A DNA stretch of 64,000 nt. Origin: Filosporella fistucella (taxonomy: Eukaryota > Ascomycota > Leotiomycetes > Helotiales). The position numbers and the translations under genes were made by a program. The notes beneath the pieces are model-generated. The model saw only the letters and a program-made list of their open reading frames with translations. It did no database searches and was not told the origin of the DNA. The first letter of the stretch is position 1. Every line of letters begins with the position of its first letter. The DNA lies in the NCBI GenBank assembly GCA_030077755.1, contig JAQJZZ010000021.1, positions 1 through 64,000 of the forward strand, given 5' to 3'. Positions 46,001 to 59,276 of this stretch are shown piece by piece.

Positions 46001-47328
46001 TACCATTATAGCTTAAGGTAATAAGCCACGAGCTATTCACTGTTATTCTTGTTCATGTTCATCTCATTCTGAGACTTCTCTCCCGCCTAGTACCTGTAAT
46101 ATGGTGTGCTCCCTGGGGTATTTGCCTTCCTTCCTCTCCTTACCTTTCCTACCTAGGTAGATACCATCCACACTAAAGGTACATGCACTATTCAATGCTA
46201 TGCTTATCATGTTGAGTATGTGCCGCTAGCACAACGCAGCACAGTACCCTACGGTGGAGGTACCTATGAAATTGTACATATTAGGTACTTCCAGGTTGCA
46301 CTTGTACTGTAAATGTACAAGGACAGTACCTTACCATCGTACCCACCCCGCTACGGCCAACCCAAGTCAGCTCCCCCTCTACCTTACGAGGTTAGGTACC
46401 CGCCCGCTCCCGCCGCTCCACATTTTTCATTTCCAGCCACTAGGTACGCTACCTAAGGTAACCTCGCTCTCGCTCACCTCTCTCACCTCACCCACCTTCA
46501 CATCCACATCCACATCATCCATATCCACATCCTCCCTACCCCAGATTACAGTACAAAACCTTCCACCCACAGCACTTGCCTCCACCTCCTACTCATAGCA
46601 AGAATGTTTCTAACCAGATTCTAGTATATATGTAAACTCGCAGCCATTCAAAAAACAATGACTTTCTTCCTCTTCCCTCCAAATCATGCTTCTCATTCCG
46701 ACCGACCGACCGACCGACCGACCGAATACAGCTCTCGTTCCCTCTCCCTGCTTCACTTGAATGCCCCTACACATTTGCGTACCCCGGAGTGTCAGCTTTC
46801 TCACCACCACGGCGCTTAACCTGGCTATTTATGGCCATTAATGCACCCTTTCTACCTTCATCCGGACTGGTCTGAACAGCTTGTTGGTAGCAGCTCCGGT
46901 AACTGGCAACTACTAGCAGGCATGATTGAGGCACAGGCGCAGGGGAACCGCGCTGGGGAATTCCAAACCTACCTCACCTTCTCTTCTTTTCACCTCCACC
47001 ACCTTCACTACCACCTCCATTTTGCTCTCACAAACACTATCACCACATTCAGCAATGCCCCGCGACGCGTTCTATCTTTGTGCATCTGCTGCGCATTCTC
47101 ATGATATTGGAAGTAAAGCTACTTGTCCACCATTGTCCTCATTAAAAAAAGATACACCCTAAGCTTCGTGCTTTTATCCTAGCCCACTCACCTCCAACTT
47201 TGCAGCCGATTGATACAAAATCGTTTCCTGCGCTGAGATTTTGGCCCCTGACATATCTATTCCCGTCAGGCTGTGCAGATCTGTAAGGATCCACAAGATC
47301 TCTGGTTTCCATTTTGAGTTGTTCCATC
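43042..47328. other. 4.3-kb divergent intergenic region (RFT1 / zinc-finger regulator)
   Basis: No gene supported. It is rich in AGGT/ACCT micro-repeats (for example 43203-43245 and 43395-43445), a CCGA tetranucleotide array at 46698-46725 (7 units) and CATCCACAT-type repeats near 46497-46530. Open frames are low-complexity and start poorly. The last part is probably a long leader of the downstream regulator. No tRNA or other RNA gene was recognised. Confidence 0.6.
46698..46725. repeat. (CCGA)7 microsatellite
   Basis: Seven uninterrupted tetranucleotide units in the long intergenic region. Confidence 0.9.
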
Positions 47329-50300
47329 ATGGCGAGCCTCAAAGATATCATGGATGTCGATGTGGAGCCGCTCGAATCCCAAGCCTATAGAAGGTCAAGA
47401 GAAGCCCTTTCACAACAGGCTTCTCATGTTCCCATCGCCCCAGTCTCCCATACACCTTCGCCTCCGCTGGACGAACCAAGCAACAAAGGCAAGACGCCCA
47501 TCAAACGGCGAAGGTCAAATCGCGTTTCCAAGCCAGCCGATCTCTCAGATCCAGCCCGACAAACTATCGCGCGGCGCCGTAGTAGTGTAGCAGGAGAAGC
47601 TATGAATTTCAACTCCGACTATCAGGCCGGAAGTTCCAATCAGGCGAGCATCTCGGACAGTCCTCAAAGATCTCCAAGAGGGTTGGACTCAACTTCAGAT
47701 ATACCTGTTAAATATACCCCCGTGACAGGAAGGATCAGTAGAGCAAAGAAGGGGGTGCCAGTTCATACTTGCGATATTTGCCGGCCTGTGAAAGTTTGTT
47801 TCCCCAAAGTTGGCTGATGAGATTGATGCTTATAGCACTATAGACATTTACAAGAGCAGAACATCTAAGGTGAGACAGCCTGTCACCCATCCCCCACCCC
47901 TTTCCCTCTTCTTTATTTTTCGCCTGGAAGAAGTTTTGAAGGACCCGATTCTAACCCGAAAATCCAGACGACATCAATTAAGCCACCAGAAGCCGGCTTA
48001 CCCATGTACATTTGAAAATTGCGAGAGAGCATTTCATAGACCTGACCTGTTAGCTCGACATCAAAATCGCCAGTAAGTATAATGTGAAACTCTTGATCAG
48101 GAAAGTGTTGGCTGGGAGCAAAGAAGGAATCATTTGATCATGTCTATAAAACTAACACCAAATCAGTGAAACCCAAGGAGAGAAAGCATACAGATCTGGT
48201 GATCCGAGGAGCAGAGCATCTTCTAGTGCATCTGAGAGCAGGACCCCGTCCTTGCAAGTTGACACGCCATCCCAGCCATCTATAAATTCAGTGGTGCAGA
48301 CATCACCAACGGATCCTATGACCCCGAGAACGAGTGGCAGTGGCGATAGCTCAATGACTGCCTCGAGCTACAAAACCATCACGAGCAGCTTTCAAGCCGT
48401 CAACTTTTCATCGCCATCTTCAGGCTCCCAAAAAAGGTCAGCAAGTGAAGCACATCTCACAGAATCTGCCACCTCCCCTGGGCCCGGAATGTCAACCAGG
48501 AATTCGAGTGATTTCGACCATATGGACGAACAAACAGGGTTCTCACATCCGCCTCAATCATCATTCGATGATTCTTATGACGAAGGAGGTAGTGCACAAT
48601 TTTCCAATTATACGACAACCCCACAACTCCCACTACTGAGAATACCAGATGATAGTTGGGCACCAGGCCTCTCCTATAATAATTCACCGTGGTGCTCGTC
48701 TGCATCATCTAGCACTTATTCAACCCAGTCCGATGGCTCCCGCGCTCCAATCTGGACCCATCGAGCCCGATCCGCGTCAGTAGCCACCCTTCCAGATTGG
48801 CCGGCGCCATCCACAGCAAATCACTGGCCAGTTATGAGCTCTACTCCACAAGACTTACGGAGTCCTGCTTTTGAGTCAATTATAGAGCAGTATGAGACTC
48901 CTTACACATCACCCCGGATGACTCCCCCTCTTTCTGCTCAGAGACAGCTACTAGATGTCCCTGCCTCGTTTGGAGGGTTTTACATGGAATCAGTGGGTAC
49001 TCCAACCCTGTCGACGTATAACAAGCCATTGGCTCAAAACCTTCCAGCGCCCTCGAGATCTTCTAATGCCAGATTGGAGACTAGAGGAAAGGCGGAATTC
49101 ATCCAATCTCACCGATTAGGACATGCATTCTCACTCTCCACGACGCCTACGTACCAGCCACACCTGGCACTCGAGATGTATTTATCAAGCTACTGGCAAT
49201 GTTTCCACCCAGATGTCCCCATCATTCATCAGGGGACTTTTGATGCTGCTGAGAATAATCTGCTTACATCTGCAATGGCTGCGATTGGCACACAATATCA
49301 CGATACCTTCGAGGCTCGCATGAAAGGGTCCGAGCTGAATGAGCAATGTAAAAAAGACATCGACCTGGTGAGTAAAGTTCGGGTTATCTAAGTGACAAAA
49401 TTCCCAGTCGTATGGTCTAAGTGTCTTGGATTTGGGGGCCAAGTCGCACCATTACGACGCCACCAAGAAGTCTATTTGAGTTGTCTCTTTGGCAGACTTT
49501 GGAAAAAACTGTTCTGATATTGAAAGTTCATGACTTCTCAGATCAAGGCTAACTTGTAATAGCGCTTGAATTGGGATCTGCATACAATGCAAGCTATTCT
49601 TCTTACGGAGCTCTTCACCCGCTTCCGAGGCAGAAAGACTATCGTTCGACTATCGCGCCCATTTGAGGCTCTCTATAGCAGGGTATGCCCGCCTTTTAGC
49701 AATTGCCGAATCTCTCCTGACACTTTCCAGCTTCTGAAGGATACAGACGAAAGCCCCAGGACAGTATCGAACCAGAGCCCCGGAACCCCGGCATCAGCTG
49801 ATGCACTTCTTGAGAGGTTTGGTGCATCAATCAGCGCACCCAATATTCGACAGCCGAATGCAAACATGGACTGGTGCCAGTGGCTCGAGGCGGAATCGCG
49901 TCAGAGGTTACTCAGTGCATGTTTCATGTTCGACATCCATCAATCCTTGTATCATCAGCAGCCTCGCTCGAAAGCTTCACTAGACGATAAGAACGACATC
50001 AAGTCTTTGATATGCCTGCCCTGTCCAGAAAGTCTCTGGAATGCAAGCAGCTCAACAGAATGGCAGTCGCAACGGGCAGGCTATGCCTCTCAGCCACTCC
50101 GCTTGGTTGGAGGGGAGCTGTCGACCCAAGCATTCACCAATACCAATCCATTCACCCAGTCGCTCATGGTTTGCTGGTTCGCCGCTCAACTTCCAACCCG
50201 AGAGGATCCAACTTACCCCAACGATTTTCTGCCTCAATCGATTATCCCCAATCTCGAGACATTCATGAACTTGTTTCCCACTTCTCTGCATGCTCGCTCA

Positions 50301-50915
50301 TATCTAGCTCTCTATCATACTCCGCTACATGATCTTCTTGCCATTGCTGGTGACACATGGGTTTTTGCTCAGAAAGTTACTCCTCCATCTGCATTCCACG
50401 CAGCTCAGTCACGCCTCAAAACTTGGGCGACCTCGCTTGCTGCAGCCCAGGCTACTTCCCACGCTTGCGAGGTGCTATTACAAGCACTCTCACAATCACT
50501 GGCGAGGACGTCTGGAAGGGCGATAACCACTAGTCTTTGTCTGTCTGACTACTGGAGTTTCTACGTATCAACCCTGATCTGTTGGGCATTTGGACATAAA
50601 TACCAGACAGCGAATAATGGTGCCCTATCCCGCAGTGCTTCCACTGCAGACTCTGGAGCCATCAGTACTGATGACACCTCAATTTTCGAGGAAACGAGGC
50701 TTAAGGCTCTTGCATATACGAATGGGATGCTTTCTCTTACCGCGGAGGAGCTTCTGACAAGCAAAGCCAACATCAAAGGCGACACAGCAAGCTTGATCGA
50801 TACTGTTCGGTATCGCTTAGAGGTAGAGAGCGCTGGACACCACTGTGGCTTACTTGTTGACGCTGTAGCTGTTTTGGGCAAAATAAAAGAGGGCGGAAGG
50901 GGCAAATGGTTCTGA
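47329..50915 (+). CDS. C2H2 zinc-finger transcription factor with fungal-specific regulatory domain
   Basis: Five exons: 47329-47793, 47844-47869, 47968-48072, 48167-49367, 49563-50915; about 1049 residues. Exon 2 is a 26-nt microexon coding TFTRAEHLR; with it, two fingers become continuous: CDICRPVK|TFTRAEHL|RRHQLSH (Cys148, Cys151, His166, His170) and CTFENCERAFHRPDLLARHQNRH (Cys177, Cys182, His195, His199). A Ser-rich disordered region follows to about residue 480. Then come helices typical of the fungal-specific transcription factor domain (ALEMYLSSYWQCFHPDVPII, TMQAILLTELFTRFRG). The combination of two C2H2 fingers with this domain occurs in Klf1-like ascomycete regulators; the exact orthologue and targets are unknown. 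The donor after exon 1 (GTTTGT) is weak. The last intron (195 nt) is the least certain junction. Confidence 0.85.
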
Positions 50916-52529
50916 AGAGCAACTCATATTGCCTTACGCTTCTCTGATGTTGCTGAACCGCGATTCTTATTGGCAACCATTCCTTTATTTGTTGTCGTAT
51001 ACTTCACTGGGGCATTAGCATCCAGACGGTGGGCTCATGTTGATCGAGGTCAACCAGACGACTCATGGGAGGTTTGTTGCATTGTTTCGGTGTTTTCTGC
51101 CGGAATTTCCTTACGCGCGATGCTCTTTGTTTTATTCTTTGCCGTCGAGTACTTTCTTTGGTTTCTAGATTTGCTATGGTCACATATGAATGTTGAGATG
51201 ATTGAGCATCTCTCTTAATGATGGATTTCTTTTCTTCGATTTATAAGATCTCTTTCCTATCTAATAATGCCCTCCCTCTCTCTCTCTCTCTCTCTCTCCG
51301 AGTACTTCCGTTATAGTTCGCTTCTCCCGATGTATATGTATAACATTCTATTTATGCTCCTTGATGATTGACGAGTCAAGCATTAGACATTCTGCGAGTG
51401 GGGGAAGCATAGCGTAGGCGCATTTGATAGAAACACCTCCTTTTAGATGAATGCGGCAATTGGTAAGCCGCAAAATATATGAAATACCTACAATTCGAAC
51501 ATGAGAATTTATGCTACGGTGTTTTGGAACATGTATTCTATTGTTGATGTATCTCTACTATGACTACATGACTACCAGAAATTAACAGACGCCTGTATGG
51601 AACTGAAGAGATAGTGACGACACATCATACAATCTTTTACCCCCTGCTGATGTGTCGCAACGGGTGTTGTACAACTGTGTTTGATCACAACTTATTCGCC
51701 TAATAGCGCAAGTCTGTACGAGTACACCAAGTTTAAATTCTCGAATCCCGAAGTATCCTTATTTAATTGGTTGTGATGAAATGCTGAAACTCAGAATTTT
51801 AATATTGGCAAGATAGCTTATATGGAGACAAGAGTTTTATACGTAGACAAAGGCCAAATAATTGAGTGCAATGAAATACCACTTGATTGCTGAAAACACT
51901 TGGAGTGAATCCCAACATGTGCGCCTGACCGGATGTGACTCGAGTCATCTGGCTTGTCGAAATCCACCAGAAAACAACAGGCAGAGGCTGACGCAAGAAA
52001 TGTCGGTCCAAATTTGGGTAATGAAGGCAAAGAGATTGCCGTCACTTCTTGCTCTCTGGGGAGTGGTCACCATTAACATATTCGAGAGACGAATCGCCAT
52101 AGACTGGAGAATTGCAAATAATGCAGAAAAATAAGGGTACCATGTGTGCAATGCTGATAATCCATTGCAAACTACTTTCGTCATCTTATTTACACTTTTC
52201 CAAAATGATGCTGCTTTCCTCTACCCCAGACGTCGACGTTTCAAATGCCCAAAAAGGCCTTGAATATACGTTCATTCCCATGACGACGATGCACGCAAGA
52301 AAGACATTGGTATTGGAAAGGGAACATGGAGCAATGATGAAAACGCAACGCAAATAGTAAAAAAGTCGGTATCAAAGTAGCACTGCAGACGTATCTCTAT
52401 CCACTCCCTGAACCTCCCTCCTCATTACGTCTGGGGTGGGTAGAATGATCGCTTTGTCATATCGTACACTCAGAAACCAACACCGGAACAACCATCTCCA
52501 TCATGTTACCCATCTCAGGAATCTAAAAT
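50916..52529. other. Intergenic region between convergent regulator and CBM48 genes
   Basis: Contains both 3' ends and a CT dinucleotide run (51276-51298). An 82-codon hydrophobic ORF at 50970-51218 lies in the likely 3' UTR and has no supporting feature. Nothing else recognised. Confidence 0.6.
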
Positions 52530-55081
52530 CTAGTCCTTGTGGAGAACTTTATCCTTGATTCGGCCGAAGATGCTGCGTCTCTTCTTCTTCTTTTCGGCTT
52601 TGTCTGCAGCAGAACTTGCTGGACTTTCACCTGCGTTGGTAGCCCCAGGCGTTGCTTTGGAGGGGGTTGAGGGACCAGCAGTGGTAGTCTTTGTAGGGGT
52701 GGCAGCACTGGTAACCGTTGGTGCCGTTTGCGTCTCGGTATGGGAGCCGGGAACAGTTCCAGGAGAAACGTCTCGCGATTCAATGGGCTTGCCAACCACT
52801 GCAGCAGATGCAGGCGCATTGAGACCTCCCGAGGTCGTTTCGCTAGAGGTGATCTTCGGTGCGGGTTCACCAGATGAAGTCTCTGGTTTGATCTCCGCAA
52901 GCAACTCCTTCTCGACCGCTTTCTTTTCCAAAACTGCCTCCTCGTTGGCAGCAGCCTCAGGGGCCTGGCCTGATTCGGCGATGGATTCCTTCACAATAGC
53001 TGGAGTATCCTGTGCAGTAGATTGAGTATCTGCTTTGGCGTTGATTGAGTTGATCGAGGTTTGCACTGATTCAGGCAACTTGCTCGTGACTGAAGCAGGG
53101 AGCTTGTCTGAAACCAACGCAGCGGCGGCACCGCCAACTGCCACGGAAGCACCGCCGACTGCAGCGGCAACTTCTCCAGCGCTAACACCCTTTTCCGTCT
53201 TGTCCGTTCCCTTTCCTCCAGTTCCCTCTGAGGTAGACGGAGCAACTGGAACCTCGCTCAACAGCTCCTTCTCTACGGCACTCTTCTCCTTGACCTCCTC
53301 TGGTACACCGCTGGCTTCTGGAGCAACACCGGCCTTACTTTGACTTTCCTTCACGACTTCAGGTACCTTTGTTGATTCCAGGGGAACTGATGCGGCGAGC
53401 TGAGAGGTGGTACTCTCAGGACCTGCAGATTGAATGGTAGGGCTTGCATCGAACGTTCCGACGCCAGACGACCCCATTGGTAGGCTTGATTCTGGAATCA
53501 AATTCTTGGCAGGTGGCATATCCAATACACCGGTTCCATTTTGGGCCCTCTCTTTCTCGGGGGTAACGACGGGGGGTAGGACCGGTGTGTTTCCCAATCC
53601 ACCAATTTTTTCATATGATTCTTTGTCGGTCGTGACAGCTGAAGAAATTGTATTGCCAGTCAGTGTACCCGAGTCTGGAATCTTTTCACCAGGAGCGACC
53701 GTCACAGGATTTACAGCCCCAGTAAAAGCTGGGAGGGGAGAAACACCGAATGTTTGGTCAGACTCCTTCTTGGCTGCGGCAACGAGTTCAGGATCATCAT
53801 GAACACCAGATGTGATGGTATTGTTGGTAAAGGTGCTTGGGTCCGGAACCTTCTCCCCGGGTGCCAGCTTGATGGGGTTAACAGCGCCGTCAGCAGCCGG
53901 AAGGGGGTTTACAGAGAAGTCGCCTTTCTCGACTGCAGCTGGTGTCTCTGGAAATGCGCCAGGTAGTTCTGAGGAGCCAGATTTCTCGACGGCAGCTTTT
54001 TCGAGAGGGACATCTTTCGCCAGTTCGGCAGTCGTGGATGTAGGAGCAACGCCAGACATTATTCCGATAGTTTCGGGGGTGTGCTTGACAATTCGATCAG
54101 TAGTGAGCACGTTGTTCAAGTTTCCTGAAGCGTCGTTTTCTTGAGGGGCAGTGTGGTCGGTAACCCAGTTGCCGTCGACGACAAACTATGATGGTCAATG
54201 GTTAGACGAAGCTTTTCCTGTGATTGTGTAAAGAAGGAATGAATGGGTGAGAATTTAGGTTTCATAAGGTGGGAGGCTGATTTTAAGAGGGATTGCAGCT
54301 TTCGGAGCTGCCATGGCGGGGTTGGGAATAGGCGACACTGCTTGCTGCGTGGCCCAAGCACTTTGTATCTCAAACAAGGCCACTGCCTGCCAGCTGACCC
54401 TGCAAGCGATGCTTTTTCAAGTTGAAAGCTTCACCGCTCCATGGTAGCATGGTGGCAGCATCGGAGAGACCGCGTCATATCTGAGGGGAGAGGCGCATGC
54501 TCCACAGGTAAAGGCAAGGCATTGCAGGAGGGCCGTCAGAGTGAAGCGCGTCGGGCGCAGATATTGAGACCATTGACTTCAATTGCTTCAATTACTTCAA
54601 TTGCGACACTTCCCTTGGGAGCGCGATGCCTACCATCACATCATTGAAAGTCCTGATCGCCGAAAGCCGTCGAACCGCTCCGATCATTGCGACTTCGCAG
54701 ACAGATAGAATTTCCCGTAATATCTCGACGTACCTTGTAATATATCTTATCGTCTGCGCTTGAAAGCGTAACGTCCTTCTCAAAGACGTCACCAGTCTTG
54801 ATCAGCTTCTCAGTCTTCTCCCAATTATCGAATGTACCGGTTACATATACTTCAGAGGCTGGATGCTCCCTACACACCAATTGATCAGTCGCGAATTGAG
54901 CAAGGTAGGTCAGTCAGTCGCGGAGGCTCGAAACCGATGTAGAAGTTCAATTACGACAAAAGAATCTGCGCGGCAGGCTTTGATTTCCCGATGACCATGA
55001 GGATGATAAAGTGGGCGGCGGAGACAATGGCAATTCATGGGAGGTTGGGAAGGCTTACCACTTGAATACGAAGCTTCCCAT
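52530..55081 (-). CDS. CBM48 (AMPK-beta-like) protein with long disordered tail, Crp1/Mdg1-like
   Basis: Three exons on the minus strand: 55081-55059 (MGSFVFKW), 54869-54734 and 54185-52530; 604 residues. The first ~90 residues form an early-set/CBM48 domain: HPASEVYVTGTFDNWEKTEK, then KIYYK joined to FVVDGNWVTDHTAPQENDAS. Such domains bind glycogen in AMPK beta. The same architecture, a short CBM48 followed by a long low-complexity tail, occurs in yeast Crp1 and Mdg1. The tail is rich in Pro, Ala, Thr and Ser, with a tandem pair of ~38-residue repeats (GAVNPIKLAPGEKVPD and GAVNPVTVAPGEKIPD) and two KxAVEKELL motifs. A hydrophobic Gly/Ala patch lies near residue 400, and the end is basic (KKKKRRSIFGRIKDKVL). 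Whether it binds glycan is not known. Confidence 0.87.
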
Positions 55082-58000
55082 CTTGAATTGAATCTGCGAT
55101 TGTGCCTGTGTGGAGTATCGCGAGGGAAGATATGTGAGATTAGGATATGAAAATCGGTAGGCTCGAGCTCGATAGATTCGTGTGATAATGAAACTGGTCG
55201 TTGAGTTGTGTTGAGTTGGGATTGAAACAACGGAGAGGCTGTCGCAGTCGGGGTGCTTGGTGTGAATGATGATTGATTAATACGAGCGACAGCGATGAAG
55301 GATTAGTGCAAGGCTTGGTCAGACTTTAGGTCCGAGTCTAGGTCTGGATCTAGATCTGAATCTGAGTCTCAACGACAAGCCGACGGCCAGAGGTGATGAG
55401 TTGGATGCGATGATGATGAATGATTTGAGTCGGAGGGGGGTGGTATTGGGTCGGGGGATGGAGATAGTAGAGATGAAGAAAGAGAATTGAGAAGAAAGGG
55501 TAGTGTAGATAGGTGGCGGAAGTGGTGGTGGTGGTGGTGGAGAAGCAAGGTAGGTAGGTAACGAGGTAGGTAAGGTGAAGGTAACGAGCCTACTGACAAA
55601 AGTCTGTGTTTTTAGAGGACTTCGCTAACCAAAACGCCCTGAAGATAATTCCGAAACTTTGGAACTTAACTTGAAATTATTTCAAATAACCTTTTTAAAT
55701 AAATTCACTTCTTTTATACGATACACCTAAGTTTGGATCTAATTGAATTGGTAGTTATTTGATAATTGTGAGGTATAATCGTAGCTTTAGGATAATTCAT
55801 TCCTGCCTGAAAACATCGCTAACAACACGGACTTCTGTTGGCAGGCTCGTTAAGGTAAGGTAGAAAGAGAAGCAAAGCAAGGAAGGTAGGCACATGTACA
55901 GCACAAAGATACGATTGCAGAATTGAATTGGACTAGGCAGGACTTGGACTGTAACAGTGGAGGCCAGTGACTGTGCTGGGCTGGGCTGGGCTGGTAGCTA
56001 CTTTGTATTTAGATAGGGTAAGTGGGTGCTGAGCTGAGCAGAGTAATGTAAGGTAGGGATCAGGGCAGGGCACCTCAGCCCAGCTCCGGACGAACAAGTT
56101 CCTGGAACCTAACCTCTCGAAACTCTGCGTGTTGTGAAGGTATCATACCGTACCGTGCTCGGTATCAAGTAGGTATTCACGGAGTTGGCAATTCAAGGTG
56201 GCAGTGCTGTCAAGTCATGTCGGGTCCATTCTCAGCTCGATTGCTGCTCACCAGCCATTATAATTATCAACTTCCGTATGTCAAGTAACTGAGGCATACG
56301 TTCTACACAATACTAAGAGAAGGTACAAGTACCTACCTAACAAAGGTTGGTAGGGCAAGTAGCTGGGAACGATCTACTATGGCGTGTACCTAGCCTACTT
56401 CACCTTATCGGAGTCCGAAACCGAGACCAGGACTTGGTTTCGCAGATTGCGAGAAAGCAAATTGTACTGTAGCCTCCCCCCACAGCAAAGTATCTACCTA
56501 GCCTCAACCTCGTCGTAGACTTACCAGTTAGCTGCGGAGTATTGTATTGTGATCTTATAAGGTAGGTCAGTAAGTAGGTATCTATAAATTATAACTCTCT
56601 AATTATTTGCTTCCACATGCATAGGTCCCTATTCAAGAGATGCAAGTACCTACCTTCCTAGGTAACTCGTAAGCCAAAGCCCAAGCTCATGGTGAAGCTC
56701 AAGCTCAAGCTCAATGTCAAGCTCCAGATTACCTTACCGAGCTTACCTACCTATCATTCCAGGTTGCGTTGGCTAATTGCCTTGTCTCGCTTCAACCTTG
56801 GCTTCAAATTGCGTCATTGCTCTGAACCCCTCACTTCTGATGATAGCAGGTACACAGGACAGGTACCTTGGAACCTTGCGTACCTACTATTTCAGTATTT
56901 ATATAAGTGGTTGGTGCTAATGACTACCTTAACCTAGAAACACTCTGCTAAATGGCCCTTCTATAGAAGAAAGTGATTATATATTAGTTTGTACTTAGTA
57001 CAAGCGTCGAGTCGAGCTATAAATTCTGGTTAATGACTGGAATACGTATATTTCAGAACTAGCGAGCCTTGCAAGTACTTCAGGTTCGTAGTAGAGTAAG
57101 CTGAGCCAAGTTCCTGCCAACAAGCCTCTCTACAAGACAGTCGGATATATTGGAGAGCCAGAATCTGGGGTTGAATTTGATATCAGGGTATCTGGGCAGG
57201 TGAGGAAGCACGATGAAGTTATTCCAAGTAAAGGAAAATATTCTAGAAGGTAATCGAATGGATGATTGTAATGGAATGTACCTATTTATTACTACGTCTA
57301 CCACTTAGGTGCCCTCGCCCTGGCCCTGATCACCACCTCACAGCTTTGAGTCAGATTGCGCTGAGTCCTAGCTGGGCTGAACTTCAACACAACCTCCTAC
57401 ATAAATTTACCTACTACCTATCAATACCTACTACCTATCAATACCTACTACCTATCAATACCTACTACCAAGGTAGCCCGAGATCTCCCCGCCATCTGGA
57501 TAGGTGCCTAAGGTACCGATGCTTTGTCGTACTCCCATCTAGGTCCCAGGCCTCATCCCGTGCACTTCCACTTCTATTGCAGGTTCTAACTGATGTGAAC
57601 GAACACGTTGGCTTCGATAAAGCTTCCAGAAGTATCGCGGAAAGTTCCAAAGCTTCCGTAGGCCAATCACGGAATAAGACGAGGCGAGATTACCTTGCCT
57701 TGCCTTACAGTACCAGATGCCCCCGCCCGTCCAGCGCAGAGCTTACCTGCCTGACCTACCCACCTTAAGTTACCTGCAATGCAGTGCAGCAGAAGAAAGA
57801 AGCAGCAGTACTTTCGTACTTGTACATATACCTGTACGAGTACTTGGACAGTCAAAACGGTACTTAGATAGTTCTAACCAGCAAAACTCTAACCACAGCT
57901 TTCTTCCCATAGTCTCTATACTATAGTGCTGCTCCCTAGGTACAGGTAAGTAGGTGTGAAGTGTAACTACTACTATTGATGGTGCGTTAAACGCAAAGGT

Positions 58001-59276
58001 ACCTAGGGATTCGTACTACTAACTATGGAGTACTCTAAGTAAGATAAATGTACAGTACCTATCACTTAGCTACTGTGCTTGTACCTATCAACGTTGCAGT
58101 ACCTGTTGCTTCTTCCACCCTCTTCCCTTCCTTCCCCTGCCCTCCCCTCCCCTCCTCCTCCTCCTCCACCACCACCACCACCAGGCTCTGTCTAAGTACT
58201 CTCCACCTTACCTTAGCTTCAAACCGTATTAACTTTGCCTACCTACCTACATACCTACCTACTCCCTACCTGTCTTCCCTCCTTCTTTCCTACTCACCAT
58301 CATTCTTTCCTCTTATGCCATTGATATTGCAATTGCCTCATTACCACCACCACCACCACCACGTTACCCTACCTTACCTACCTTAGGAACCTTGAACGTT
58401 CCCGTCCCCACTTCACCTCACCTTACGAGTTAAGGTACTTCCAGGTGCACCCGTGGACTTCATCTCCACTGGCATCATTATTAGTAGGTTGCCTCAGGTT
58501 CCACTTTGCCTCATTCCATTCCGCCCCGGGCCCCCTCCACTCCAGCTCCCAGCTCTCACCTACCTACAAAGTACCTACCTCCCTTACCTAGGTACCTACC
58601 TCACCTAACTTACTCCAGCTCTCGTCAAATCCCCGGCTACACGATACCAATACCTCCTTCCCACCTACCTCTAGCTACCTACCACTCAACTGCTCTCGAG
58701 CTACGGTACCTACCCTACCTACCCTACCACCACTCGCCCCGTCTGTTTTTGTCCGTCTCTCTCAAAACCCCTCTTTACTTCACTTCATACATCACCAGAA
58801 ATCCCCATATACGAATACTGTACCACTCACCTCACGACCGCAATTGCAGCCATCGCCTGCTTGCCCCTCAATTCAAACACCCCGCACCTCTGCAGAAACC
58901 TCCACTGTACACTTTGGTGTTCCGAAGGTGAAGCTGGTATTGCACAGTAAGTGAATATCTCTACTACCTGGCCCTTTCCAATGCCTCCCTCTCCTCAATC
59001 CGCGCCCTGTCGCTGCGCTAGAACCCGAACTATGACAAAGGAACTTCTCTTTGATGCCTACTACTGCCTAAATATCGGTTGTATAGCATCTACGTTACAA
59101 TTCGCAGTCCTATTCCTCGATTCATTGGTTGCATTCGCTGATTAGGGATTTACAGCATCGAAGCATCAGGACGAGCCTCAATAGATCTTTTACATACAAG
59201 TATAAATTGGAGATAGCAAATACTAGCTGCTCCAGGGTTATTCCTCCAGACTCCACCACATACCGGATCTCGTCGA
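55082..59276. other. 4.2-kb divergent intergenic region (CBM48 gene / PKA regulatory subunit)
   Basis: No gene supported. It holds dense AGGT/ACCT repeats, a 17-bp unit (TACTACCTATCAATACC) repeated about three times at 57412-57468, and CCT/CAC trinucleotide runs near 58140-58180 and 58340-58360. A good donor (CACAGTAAGTG) at about 58946-58956 suggests a 5' UTR intron for the PKA-R transcript. Open frames are Pro/Tyr/Ser-rich chance products of the repeats. Confidence 0.55.
57412..57468. repeat. 17-bp tandem repeat, about three copies
   Basis: Unit TACTACCTATCAATACC; part of the ACCT-rich intergenic DNA. Confidence 0.7.

Noticed and set aside
46254..47162. Thr/Ser/Pro-rich ORFs before the zinc-finger gene
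   Set aside because: Derived from CATC and ACCT repeats and likely part of a 5' leader.
50970..51218. 82-codon hydrophobic ORF after the regulator gene
   Set aside because: Sits 55 nt after a stop codon in the probable 3' UTR and has no recognisable family.
53035..54144. Plus-strand ORFs opposite the CBM48 gene tail
   Set aside because: Shadows of a low-complexity coding region whose minus-strand exon joins cleanly to the CBM48 exons.
57262..58931. Pro/Tyr/Leu-rich ORFs upstream of PKA-R
   Set aside because: Translations of ACCT and CCT repeats; no structural or family signal.
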